Shown: piece after piece, positions 27,681-36,391 of the stretch
Layout: each line of letters starts with the position of its first letter
Position numbering within the stretch: the first letter of the stretch is position 1
Program-made: the position numbers and the translations under genes
The notes under the pieces: model-generated
Database searches by the model: none
Told to the model about the DNA's origin: nothing
The model's input: only the letters and a program-made list of their open reading frames with translations
NCBI GenBank assembly: GCA_963821715.1
Contig: CAWGET010000001.1
Location: 62,001 to 126,000 of the forward strand
Source: CAWGET01 sp963821715
Lineage (GTDB): Bacteria; Bacteroidota; Ignavibacteria; Ignavibacteriales; Melioribacteraceae
DNA length: 64,000 nt
Reading direction: 5' to 3'

Positions 27681-29528
27681 TTGAAGAAATTAATCCTACT
27701 TTTTCTTATTCCTTTTATTCAATTATCTTCACAAAAAATTGAAGCCCCTTCTCATTCACTTACAGGTATTAAAACTAGTTTATCAATCTCGGAAATTCCG
27801 GATTCCGTCTCACTAAAATTTACACTCGAAGGCAAAGGAATTGAAAAAGTATATTCCTTTCCTGTCTCGGAAGGGAAAATTGATACATTTTTCACGGCTG
27901 CAACTTCGGGCAAATATACTATTTCCATTTCAAACGGGATTAAAAGAAATATTAGAATAATGCCCGGATGGCTCAGCATAGTGCCGCCGCTTCTCGCAAT
28001 ATTTTTGGCTCTTCTTTTGCGCCAGGTTCTTGTATCACTCGCCGCCGGAGTTTACATAGGCGCTATTTTTATTTATGATTACAATCCTTTTATCGCCTTG
28101 CTGCGCTTTGCCGATACGATAATGATCGACTCCATTGCGGATAAAGAACATGTGATGATTATCGCATTTACTCTAATGATAGGTGGAGTTGTAGGAGTGA
28201 TCTCTAAAAACGGCGGCACCGCGGGGTTGGCAAATCTAATAACAAAGTTTGCAAAAACTCAAAGATCGGGATTGATCTCAAGTTGGTTTCTCGGTCTCTT
28301 CATATTTTTTGATGATTACGCAAATACGCTTATCATTGGAAATACGATGCGCCCGATTACCGATAAACTAAAAATATCACGGGAAAAGCTTGCATATATT
28401 GTAGATTCTACCGCAGCGCCTATTGCTAGTTTAGTAATCATCAGCACATGGATAGGTTACGAATTAGGATTGATAGCCGAAGGACTTGCCGCAATTAATT
28501 ATAGTGAAAGCGCTTATTCTGTTTTTATCAATACACTTCCTTTCCGTTTTTATCCTATTGCCGCAATATTTTTTGTTTTTATAACTTCATACTTGCGCAG
28601 AGACATGGGTCCGATGTACAATGCAGAAAAAAGAGCTACCGAAGAAGGAAAGCTTATCAATCCCAATTCGGAAGTTCAAGAATTTTCGGATAAAGATTAT
28701 TTAGCCGACGAAGGCATAAAAATACGGTGGTATAACGGCGCGGTTCCAATTTTAATAATCCTCCTCGGCACCATCGGCGGATTATTTTACACGGGAATAA
28801 ACAATCTCAATCAATCCGGAATAGTCGATTATTCAATTCAGGATATCGTTAGTAATTCCGATTCATTTGCTGCGTTGCTTTGGTCGAGTTTTATCGCGAG
28901 TATTGCCGCGGTTTTTATGAGTATAGTACAAAAAATTTTGAAACTAAACGACGCGCTCCACGCCTGGCAAAACGGAGTAAAGACGATGATGGTTGCTGTG
29001 ATTATTTTAGTATTTGCATGGGCCATTAGCGATATTACAACCGAATTAAAAACCGCTGATTATCTGATCTCTATTTTGAGTGATACAATCGATCCGAGAT
29101 TTTTACCGGTATTGGTATTTCTCATTAGTGCGTTTATAAGTTTTTCTACGGGCACAAGCTGGGGAACGATGGCAATAGTAATGCCTATAGTAATTCCGCT
29201 TTCGTACAAGATGGCGATGATGGGTAATTTGGATCCGGAGCATATTAGCCTTATAATTTACGGAGTTGTAAGCTCAGTACTCGCGGGCTCTGTATTCGGC
29301 GATCATTGCTCACCAATTGCCGATACAACTATCTTAAGCTCGATGGCTTCCGGCTGTAATCATATAGATCATGTTAACACGCAGCTTCCCTATGCTGTTT
29401 TAGTCGGGATTGTTACAATGATTTTTGGCGATTTAATTACTGCATTCGGATTTTCGCCATATTTATCGATACTAATCATCTTCGGGGTTTTATTTTTAAT
29501 GGTAAGATTTTTGGGGAAGAAAGTTTGA
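27681..29528 (+). CDS. NhaC-family Na+/H+ antiporter with N-terminal leader and extracytoplasmic domain
   Basis: 615 residues from a TTG start (the nearby ATG at 27661 runs into a stop). A signal-peptide-like leader (about 1-17) precedes a beta-rich stretch of some 75 residues before the first transport helix (about residue 96). The antiporter part has about eleven helices with NhaC signatures: LMIGGVVGVISKNGGTAGLA, FDDYANTLIIGNTMRPITD, DSTAAPIASLVIISTWIGYE and GSVFGDHCSPIADTTILSS. It should exchange Na+ for H+ or a similar solute pair in the inner membrane. The leader domain is extra compared with the basic family length of about 450-480 residues. Confidence 0.9.
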   Translation: MKKLILLFLIPFIQLSSQKIEAPSHSLTGIKTSLSISEIPDSVSLKFTLEGKGIEKVYSFPVSEGKIDTFFTAATSGKYTISISNGIKRNIRIMPGWLSIVPPLLAIFLALLLRQVLVSLAAGVYIGAIFIYDYNPFIALLRFADTIMIDSIADKEHVMIIAFTLMIGGVVGVISKNGGTAGLANLITKFAKTQRSGLISSWFLGLFIFFDDYANTLIIGNTMRPITDKLKISREKLAYIVDSTAAPIASLVIISTWIGYELGLIAEGLAAINYSESAYSVFINTLPFRFYPIAAIFFVFITSYLRRDMGPMYNAEKRATEEGKLINPNSEVQEFSDKDYLADEGIKIRWYNGAVPILIILLGTIGGLFYTGINNLNQSGIVDYSIQDIVSNSDSFAALLWSSFIASIAAVFMSIVQKILKLNDALHAWQNGVKTMMVAVIILVFAWAISDITTELKTADYLISILSDTIDPRFLPVLVFLISAFISFSTGTSWGTMAIVMPIVIPLSYKMAMMGNLDPEHISLIIYGVVSSVLAGSVFGDHCSPIADTTILSSMASGCNHIDHVNTQLPYAVLVGIVTMIFGDLITAFGFSPYLSILIIFGVLFLMVRFLGKKV

Positions 29529-29541
29529 CCCTATCATTGCA

Positions 29542-31380
29542 TCATTCAAGGCTTTTTTCTTTCTCTTCAAAATATTCTTTTATCTTTTTCGCTCTGGAAT
29601 TTCCTATTACAAGCGCAATCTCATCTTCGGATGATTGTCTAACTTCTTCTAAGCTGCCGAATTTTGTCAAGAGCTGAGCGGCAATTTTATTTCCGATTCC
29701 TTCAATGTTTGTTAGTTCGGTTGTGAATGTTCTTTTATCGCGGCGTTTTCTATGGAACGTGATCGCAAACCGATGTGCTTCATCGCGTAAATGCTGAAGC
29801 AACTTTAAGCTGGAAGAAGTTTTCGGTATTGTCTGCGCTTCCGAAATTCCCGGAAGAAAAACTTCTTCCAATCGTTTCGCCAGACCAATAATTTCGTAAT
29901 TCTCCAACCCGACTTTTTTCAGCGATTGTATCGCGCTGGAAAGCTGACCTTTCCCGCCGTCCACCATAATTAAATCGGGCGGCTCTTCATTCTCGTCGGA
30001 AACTACTTTGGAATATCTCCGCTCTACAACTTCTCGCATACTTTCAAAATCGTCCGGTTGTTCAACCCGCCGGATAATAAATTTTCTGTACAAACTTTTC
30101 TTCGGCTTCCCGTCTACAAACACAACCATACTCGCAACTGTATCGGTTCCCTGAAGATGAGAGATATCGAAGCATTCAATTTTCCGCGGAATATTGTTCA
30201 AATTTAAATCGCGCTTTAATGCCGAAAGCACATAAGGAAGATTTCCTTCTTTCTTCATTTTCTGAAGCTGCAGTTCCTTTAGTTGCAAAATTGCATTTTG
30301 CTTGCACATCATCAGTAAAGATTTCGCTTCACTTTTTCTTTGCGGAATTACAAATTTTACTCTTCTGCTCGATTTTGAATTGAGCCACTCGATCAGAGTT
30401 TCGGAATCTGAAGGTTCGGTCTCGATGATAATCTCGCCGGGAACTTCCACATATTCACTGTAATAAAATTTTAACGCCGCAGTATAAATTTTTTCGAGCT
30501 CCTCATCTCCTTCAACTGAAAGTTTCATTTGTTTTTTACCGACAAGTTTTCCGCTGCGGATATTTAAAATTGTTAAAGCCGCATCTTTACCTTCATAAGC
30601 CAGACTTATCACATCTCGGTCTATAAAATCCGTAGAAACAATTTTTTGTTTGGATGAATAAACCTGAAGCTGCTGAACTCTATCGCGCAGTTCGGAGGCT
30701 TTCTCAAACAGAAGAGAGGCCGAAGCTTTTGCCATTTCTGCGTTCAACTCTTTTATCAGGTCGTCCGTTTTGCCTCGTAAAACTTTTACAACCTGGTTAA
30801 CCATCGAGCCGTAATCGTGCTGAGATACTAATCCTTCACATGGTCCGTCGCATTTTTTTATATGATAATCCAGACAAACTTTTACTTTCTTTTTTGCAAT
30901 CGATTCGTCATCTATAAAATATTTACAACTTCTTATTTTGAAGATCTGATTTATCATCCGCAAAGAGGCTTTCATATTTTTTACATCGGTGAAAGGTCCG
31001 AAATATTTTGAACCGTCGTTGATTACTTGGCGCGTAGGAAATATTTGCGGAAAGGGTTCATTAGTTACGCGTATGTATGGGAAAGTTTTATCATCCTTTA
31101 GATTTACGTTATATCTCGGTTTATATTCTTTTATCAGATTATTTTCCAGAACAAGCGCTTCTACCTCGCTATCCGTTACAATCATCTGGAGATCTTCTAC
31201 CTTATTCACCATCGCCAATGTTTTTGGAGAATCGACGCTTGAGTGAAAATATGTGCGGACTCTGTTCTTCAGGTTTTTAGCTTTACCTACATAAATCATC
31301 GTACCGTTTTTATCAATAAATTGATAAACGCCGGGTTTACCAGGCAAATCTTTTAATTTGGTTTCTAAATCTGAATTCAT
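29542..31380 (-). CDS. uvrC: UvrABC system protein C (excinuclease)
   Basis: 612 residues, complete. Domains in order: GIY-YIG (about 10-95; KPGVYQFIDKNGTMIYVGKA), Cys-rich region (SCKYF...KVCLDYHIKKCDGPC), UVR motif (about 200-235), RNase H-like nuclease (CFDISHLQGT, IMVDGGKGQ) and tandem HhH (TNIEGIGNKIAAQLLTKFGS). It makes both cuts around bulky DNA lesions with UvrB. Its end lies 13 bp from the convergent antiporter gene, with no separate terminator seen. A shorter UvrC-like fusion is at 23473-25155. Confidence 0.97.
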   Translation of the reverse strand: MNSDLETKLKDLPGKPGVYQFIDKNGTMIYVGKAKNLKNRVRTYFHSSVDSPKTLAMVNKVEDLQMIVTDSEVEALVLENNLIKEYKPRYNVNLKDDKTFPYIRVTNEPFPQIFPTRQVINDGSKYFGPFTDVKNMKASLRMINQIFKIRSCKYFIDDESIAKKKVKVCLDYHIKKCDGPCEGLVSQHDYGSMVNQVVKVLRGKTDDLIKELNAEMAKASASLLFEKASELRDRVQQLQVYSSKQKIVSTDFIDRDVISLAYEGKDAALTILNIRSGKLVGKKQMKLSVEGDEELEKIYTAALKFYYSEYVEVPGEIIIETEPSDSETLIEWLNSKSSRRVKFVIPQRKSEAKSLLMMCKQNAILQLKELQLQKMKKEGNLPYVLSALKRDLNLNNIPRKIECFDISHLQGTDTVASMVVFVDGKPKKSLYRKFIIRRVEQPDDFESMREVVERRYSKVVSDENEEPPDLIMVDGGKGQLSSAIQSLKKVGLENYEIIGLAKRLEEVFLPGISEAQTIPKTSSSLKLLQHLRDEAHRFAITFHRKRRDKRTFTTELTNIEGIGNKIAAQLLTKFGSLEEVRQSSEDEIALVIGNSRAKKIKEYFEEKEKSLE

Positions 31381-31432
31381 TCTGATAAAATTTTTAAATA
31401 TTGTTTGTCTTCAAATCAATTTAAAAATAAAA

Positions 31433-31454
31433 AGGACTGAAAAGTTCCAGTCCT
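31433..31454 (-). terminator. Terminator downstream of glgC
   Basis: AGGACTG (31433-31439) and CAGTCCT (31448-31454) form a 7-bp stem. On the minus strand it is followed by a T-rich run. It lies 25 bp after the glgC stop. Confidence 0.75.
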
Positions 31455-31479
31455 CTAAAATAAGTTTTTATATTTATTG

Positions 31480-32715
31480 TTAAAACTGATAATTTTTTGG
31501 TATCACTACAATGCCGGTTTCCGAAACAGGAAATCTTTTTTTATCGCCTTCGGTATCGAATCCGATCTCAACTCCTTCAGGGACATTAACGTTTTTGTCG
31601 ATAATCGTTCTCCGAATTCGGGAGTGTCGTCCGATATTACAGTTATTAAAAATTATCGAATCGGTAATGTAGCTGTAACTGTTAACTCTAACATTCGGCC
31701 CGAGAATCGAGCGTTCCACCAAACCGCCGGAAACGATCGTTCCGTCCGAAATCAAAGAATTAAATGCGCGTCCAACGCGCTCACCTTCGTGCGATAAAGT
31801 TTTTGCCGGCGGAAACTGATATTGTTTTGTTCTTAAAGGCCAGTCGTCATCATATAAATTAAAATCCGGCTGAACAGAAAGCAGATCCATACTCGCAGAA
31901 TAATAACTGTCGATAGTTCCGATATCCATCCAATAAGGTTCTTCTTTTTTGTTTTCATCAATAAAACGATACGATCCTACATCATAACCTTTGCGTATCA
32001 TATATGGAATAACATCATGACCAAAATCGTTGCTCGGAATTTTTTCCTTGTCCATTTCATCAAAAACCTTCAGCATAATTTCTTTACTAAAAATATAAAT
32101 TCCCATATTTATAAAAGAGAAACCCGGCCTGTCCGGAACTTCGGGTGGATTATCTGGTTTTTCCAAAAAGGATTTAACTTTATAGCTTTCGTCGATTTCC
32201 AAAATACCAAAACGTGACGCCTGAGAAACAGGCACATAAACGCTACCTATCGAAACATCTCGTTCTTTTTCAGTGTGATATTGGAGCATCTTAAGATAAT
32301 CCATTTTGTATATATGATCGCCCGATAAGACAAGAACCCATTTATAATCATCGCGTCTAATTAAATTCAGGTTCTGATAAATTGCGTTAGAAGTTCCCTG
32401 ATACCAGTAATTGCTTATCTTTTGCTGAGGCGGAATTGAGTAAATAAATTCGCCTAGGTCGGGATTAAAAATATTCCACGCTTCATATAAATGCTGATTG
32501 AGTGAATCGGATTTGTATTGAGTTAGCACAAAAATTTTACGCAGCCCGGAGTTGAGACAATTGGAGAGAGCGAAATCTATAATTCTATATTTTCCGCCGA
32601 ACGGAACCGAAGGTTTGGTACGCATCCTTGTTAGCGGAAAAAGTCTGTCGCCTTTGCCCCCGGCTAATATCATCGTTAATGTATCGCGAAGCAAGGAAGA
32701 ACCTGTAAAAGCCAT
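31480..32715 (-). CDS. glgC: Glucose-1-phosphate adenylyltransferase (ADP-glucose pyrophosphorylase)
   Basis: 411 residues. The nucleotidyltransferase domain has TMILAGGKGDRLFPLTRMRTK (split: the G-rich loop GGKGDRL and the following KPSVPFGGKYRIIDF), SGDHIYKMDY and the sugar-phosphate site FLEKP. A left-handed beta-helix ends the protein. It makes ADP-glucose for glycogen and is normally under allosteric control by glycolytic metabolites. GAGGG precedes the ATG. No other glycogen gene is adjacent. Confidence 0.95.
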   Translation of the reverse strand: MAFTGSSLLRDTLTMILAGGKGDRLFPLTRMRTKPSVPFGGKYRIIDFALSNCLNSGLRKIFVLTQYKSDSLNQHLYEAWNIFNPDLGEFIYSIPPQQKISNYWYQGTSNAIYQNLNLIRRDDYKWVLVLSGDHIYKMDYLKMLQYHTEKERDVSIGSVYVPVSQASRFGILEIDESYKVKSFLEKPDNPPEVPDRPGFSFINMGIYIFSKEIMLKVFDEMDKEKIPSNDFGHDVIPYMIRKGYDVGSYRFIDENKKEEPYWMDIGTIDSYYSASMDLLSVQPDFNLYDDDWPLRTKQYQFPPAKTLSHEGERVGRAFNSLISDGTIVSGGLVERSILGPNVRVNSYSYITDSIIFNNCNIGRHSRIRRTIIDKNVNVPEGVEIGFDTEGDKKRFPVSETGIVVIPKNYQF

Positions 32716-32814
32716 AGAACCCTCTATTTCTATTTGTTGTATATTTTATTTAGAGTTAAGTTAGAAATAAAAATGTAGAATATTTAGGTATAGATTTATA
32801 TTTATATTATTATT

Positions 32815-32844
32815 CAAATTTATTATTGTAGATATGAAAGTCAA
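32815..32844 (-). promoter_or_regulatory. Putative glgC promoter (TAnnTTTG type)
   Basis: On the minus strand TTG (32844-32842), 19 nt, then TAAATTTG (32822-32815). It reads towards glgC with a leader of about 90 nt. Its upstream element overlaps the start codon of the divergent M1 peptidase. Confidence 0.45.
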
Positions 32845-34546
32845 GAAATTTAACTCATTATTAATAATTATTATTATGATACTGATAACGATTATCGCCT
32901 ATATCGTTTTGTTCAACCCGGTTCAGAAAATTATAAGCGGAGTTGCAGACGCTAAAGATCTTATATCTATTGGATTAAAAAGCGCTTCAGTCGGTTCCGT
33001 AGATTATGACGATTATTATACAAAAGCCCAACAGCCACTCGATATTTTTTATTACGATATTTCACTTGAACTTTTTCCCGCGGAAGAAAAAATTTATTCC
33101 GAAGTAAAACTTAAAGGCATTGTTAATAATGATGACATAGATAAGATCAGTTTGAATTTCCGAGAGAATTTTGAAATTAAATCACTCACTTTAAATGGCG
33201 AAAAAGCAAATTATAAGTATGACGATTATCATCTTACCATAAGTTTTAATAATACCTTGGTAGATACTTTTTTGTTAAGTATTGCGTATGAAGGTAAACC
33301 GAAAACTCTCGGCTTCGGTTCATTTGTTTTTGGCGAGTCAAACGAAAAATCGGTAATCTATTCTTTGAGTGAGCCGGTTTATGCTTCAACCTGGTTTCCC
33401 TGCAATGATATGCCGGATGATAAAGCCTTGTTAAATATCAAAATTAAAAACGATTCTTCTCAGGTTTCTGTTTCAAATGGTATATTGGTTGATGTGAAAA
33501 AGGAAGGCGAAAAAAAAATATATCATTGGAAAACTCTTTATCCTATTTCAACTTACTTGATAGCCATTTACTCAGCGGATTATACAAATTTTAGTCAGGA
33601 ATATGTGGGAATTAAAAACGATACAATGGATATTGAATATTTTGTTTTTCCGGAGCATATCGAAAAAGCTGAGATTGATTTTATTGATCATCCGAAGATG
33701 CTTAAATTTATGGCAGAGACGTTCGGCGAATATCCTTTCATAAATGAAAAGTACGGAGTAGCGGAATTTCTTTGGCAATACGGAGCGATAGAACATCAAA
33801 CGATAACCGGAATCGGGAGCAGGTTTATAGGCGGAAAAAAATTTTTTGATAATGTTTACATTCACGAAGTCGCGCATCAATGGTGGGGAAACGCAGTTGG
33901 ATTAAAATCGTGGGACGATATTTGGCTTAATGAAGGATTCGCGAGTTACTCCGAAGCACTTTATTATGAAAACAGAAACGGTGAAGACGCTTTGGTTTCT
34001 TCAATGAATGATTTTGCCGCTACCAATTTTTCGGGTAAACTGTATGCGCCCGGAAGGAATTTGTTCAGCAGGACAATTTACCATAAAGGTGCGTGGGTCT
34101 TGCATATGCTCCGGAGAGAAATAGGGGATTCATTATTCTTTTCTGTAATGAGAAATTACTTTGAACGATACAAATATGAAAATGCTTCAACTGAAGATTT
34201 TATTTCGATTGTTGAAAAAACAAGCGGCAGGGAATTTGATAAGTTTTTTGATCAGTGGGTTTATTCCGGGGAAGGTATGATTGAAGTAAATTACGACTGG
34301 AAAAAAAAGAGAAGCAAAAACGGCGGAATTATTAATACTCTTGTTCTTGAGCAGACTCAGGATGATTATGAAGAATATCATTTTCCCTTAGATATAAAAT
34401 TAATTAACAAAGATCAGTATGAGATAAAAACATTTGAAATAGATTCTGTGAAAAAAAATATAACATTTGAGACAAAACAAATTTATGATGAAATTGAATT
34501 CGATCCGGGTGTTTGGCTGCTCGCTCAATTTTTTAAGAAAGATTAG
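32834..34546 (+). CDS. M1-family (aminopeptidase N-like) metallopeptidase, membrane-anchored
   Basis: 570 residues with an N-terminal membrane helix (about 9-29). The M1 beta domain is followed by the catalytic region with GAIEHQT in place of the common GAMEN exopeptidase motif, and HEVAHQWW...WLNEGFASY, the zinc site HExxH-18-E. The Tyr proton donor probably lies in IYHKGAWVLHML. The C-terminal helical domain of full aminopeptidase N is short. It probably trims peptides in the periplasm. The changed GAMEN box may alter substrate choice. Single gene, divergent from glgC. Confidence 0.9.
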   Translation: MKVKKFNSLLIIIIMILITIIAYIVLFNPVQKIISGVADAKDLISIGLKSASVGSVDYDDYYTKAQQPLDIFYYDISLELFPAEEKIYSEVKLKGIVNNDDIDKISLNFRENFEIKSLTLNGEKANYKYDDYHLTISFNNTLVDTFLLSIAYEGKPKTLGFGSFVFGESNEKSVIYSLSEPVYASTWFPCNDMPDDKALLNIKIKNDSSQVSVSNGILVDVKKEGEKKIYHWKTLYPISTYLIAIYSADYTNFSQEYVGIKNDTMDIEYFVFPEHIEKAEIDFIDHPKMLKFMAETFGEYPFINEKYGVAEFLWQYGAIEHQTITGIGSRFIGGKKFFDNVYIHEVAHQWWGNAVGLKSWDDIWLNEGFASYSEALYYENRNGEDALVSSMNDFAATNFSGKLYAPGRNLFSRTIYHKGAWVLHMLRREIGDSLFFSVMRNYFERYKYENASTEDFISIVEKTSGREFDKFFDQWVYSGEGMIEVNYDWKKKRSKNGGIINTLVLEQTQDDYEEYHFPLDIKLINKDQYEIKTFEIDSVKKNITFETKQIYDEIEFDPGVWLLAQFFKKD

Positions 34547-34869
34547 ATTTTATTTTATTGGACTTTTTAAAAACGGTTTTATTTAGATTTTCAGCGTAAT
34601 AATCGTCGGGATATAATCTCTAATACAAATCAAATTGTTATTTCTCCTTTTTTTCTTGCTAATAATAATATAAGCCGTTAGATTAAGGTTATTAAATGAT
34701 ACCTTTTTATCTCTGATTTTATGAAGAATTCACATAATATTAATTCTTCACATACATTAAAATTTCCTGAAAAAAGCATTTCAATTGTTACTGAATTTTA
34801 CCGTCCGATTTCCCTTATTAACAAAATAAAATTAACTAAATACAAAATAAAATTTATCCAGGGATCATT
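34547..34869. other. 323-bp intergenic region upstream of the first GDH
   Basis: Very AT-rich. It should hold the promoter of the gdh unit, but I cannot pick a clear one. A 54-codon ORF (34721-34885) runs into the gdh start without a ribosome-binding site and is probably chance. No riboswitch-like structure was recognised. Confidence 0.4.
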
Positions 34870-36210
34870 ATGGCTGAATATTTAAAAGAATTATTAAATG
34901 AAGTAAAAGAGAAAAATCCGAGTGAACCTGAGTTTCATCAAGCTGTGCAGGAAGTAACTGAATCGCTGGCTATAGTATTGGAACAGCATCCGGAATACCG
35001 CAACAACAAAATTTTGGAACGCATGATTGAACCGGAACGTGTTATAATGTTTCGCGTTCCTTGGGTTGACGATCAGGATGAAATAAGAATTAACCGCGGT
35101 TACAGAATAGAAATGAACAGCGCAATTGGACCGTATAAAGGAGGTTTACGTTTCCATCCCTCGGTTACATTGGGTGGATTAAAATTTCTGGCCTTTGAGC
35201 AGACATTCAAGAACAGTCTTACATCATTGCCGATGGGAGCGGGAAAAGGCGGATCGGATTTTGATCTGCGTGGTAAAAGTGATGGCGAGGTTATGCGATT
35301 CTGTCAAAGTTTTATGAATGAGTTATACCGGCACATCGGCCCGAACACTGACGTTCCGGCTGGGGATATAGGTGTCGGTGCAAGAGAAATAGGATTTCTT
35401 TTCGGTCAATATAAAAAACTTGTAAATAGATTTGAAGGAGTTTTAACAGGAAAGGGATTGAATTGGGGTGGAAGTCTTGTGCGTCCAGAGGCAACAGGAT
35501 TTGGAGTCGTATATTTTGCAAATGAAATGCTGAAAACTCTTAACGAATCCTTCGAAGGAAAGACTGTTGCGGTTTCCGGTTTCGGTAATGTTGCCTGGGG
35601 CGCAACTACCAAAGCCACGGAACTCGGCGCAAAAGTAGTTACAGTTTCGGGGCCGGATGGATACGTTTTTGATCCCGACGGAATAAAAGGAGAAAGAATT
35701 GACTATCTCGTTAAAATGCGCGCACGCGGCCGCGATATGGTGCAGGATTACGCCGAAAAATTTAACGTGGAATTTTTCCCTAACAAACGACCTTGGGAAC
35801 AGAAAGTTGATATCGCTCTTCCTTGCGCTATTCAGAATGAATTGAATGCAGAAGATGCCAAAAAGTTAATTGATAATGGATGCAAAGTTGTTTGCGAAGG
35901 CGCGAATATGCCGACAACTCCGGACGCAATAAATATGCTGCTTGAGAATAATGTTTTATTCGCTCCGGGAAAAGCGGCTAATGCCGGCGGAGTTGCTGTA
36001 TCAGGTTTAGAAATGGTGCAGAACAGTATCCGATACAATTGGACGCGCGAAGAGGTGGATAATAAACTTCATCAGATAATGAGGAATATTCATCAAACAT
36101 GCGTGGAAGTTTCGGAAAAATACGGAACGCCCGGGAATTACATTAACGGTGCGAATATCGGTGGATTCTTGAAGGTAGCTAATGCAATGCTGGACCAGGG
36201 AATAGTTTAA
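34870..36210 (+). CDS. gdhA: Glutamate dehydrogenase, hexameric type, predicted NAD-preferring (copy 1)
   Basis: 446 residues of the hexameric GDH family. Substrate residues are intact: [26 protein letters not shown] (catalytic Lys), [14 protein letters not shown]. The nucleotide domain has Phe238 in SGFGNVAWG, Pro262 and Asp263 in SGPDGYVFD. In Clostridium symbiosum GDH these same positions (F238, P262, D263) set NAD preference, so this copy should be NAD-type; that step is inference. It interconverts glutamate with 2-oxoglutarate and ammonia. The large REC-PPDK_N gene follows after 181 bp, with a possible terminator between. Confidence 0.93.
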   Translation: MAEYLKELLNEVKEKNPSEPEFHQAVQEVTESLAIVLEQHPEYRNNKILERMIEPERVIMFRVPWVDDQDEIRINRGYRIEMNSAIGPYKGGLRFHPSVTLGGLKFLAFEQTFKNSLTSLPMGAGKGGSDFDLRGKSDGEVMRFCQSFMNELYRHIGPNTDVPAGDIGVGAREIGFLFGQYKKLVNRFEGVLTGKGLNWGGSLVRPEATGFGVVYFANEMLKTLNESFEGKTVAVSGFGNVAWGATTKATELGAKVVTVSGPDGYVFDPDGIKGERIDYLVKMRARGRDMVQDYAEKFNVEFFPNKRPWEQKVDIALPCAIQNELNAEDAKKLIDNGCKVVCEGANMPTTPDAINMLLENNVLFAPGKAANAGGVAVSGLEMVQNSIRYNWTREEVDNKLHQIMRNIHQTCVEVSEKYGTPGNYINGANIGGFLKVANAMLDQGIV

Positions 36211-36227
36211 AAAGTGACAAGTTTATG

Positions 36228-36272
36228 GACGCGGCACACTTGTATAAACTCAATAACCGGCCGCGTCTAAAA
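36228..36272 (+). terminator. Putative terminator or attenuator after GDH copy 1
   Basis: GACGCGGC (36228-36235) pairs with GCCGCGTC (36260-36267), followed by TAAAATTTTTT. Inside and before it, AGTTTAT (36220-36226) can instead pair with ATAAACT (36244-36250), so two structures compete. Confidence 0.55.
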
Positions 36273-36391
36273 TTTTTTGATCTAGATGATTTAAATGCTT
36301 TAGTGGAGAAATTCCGAGGAGCGCCATTAAATTGCGCGAAAAAATGAGATGTAAATTTTCATCTCTACTTATAAATTGTCCGGAATAATAA

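Noticed and set aside
34721..34885. 54-codon ORF running into the GDH copy 1 start
   Set aside because: No ribosome-binding site, low-complexity Lys/Ile/Ser composition from AT-rich DNA, and overlap with a clear gene.
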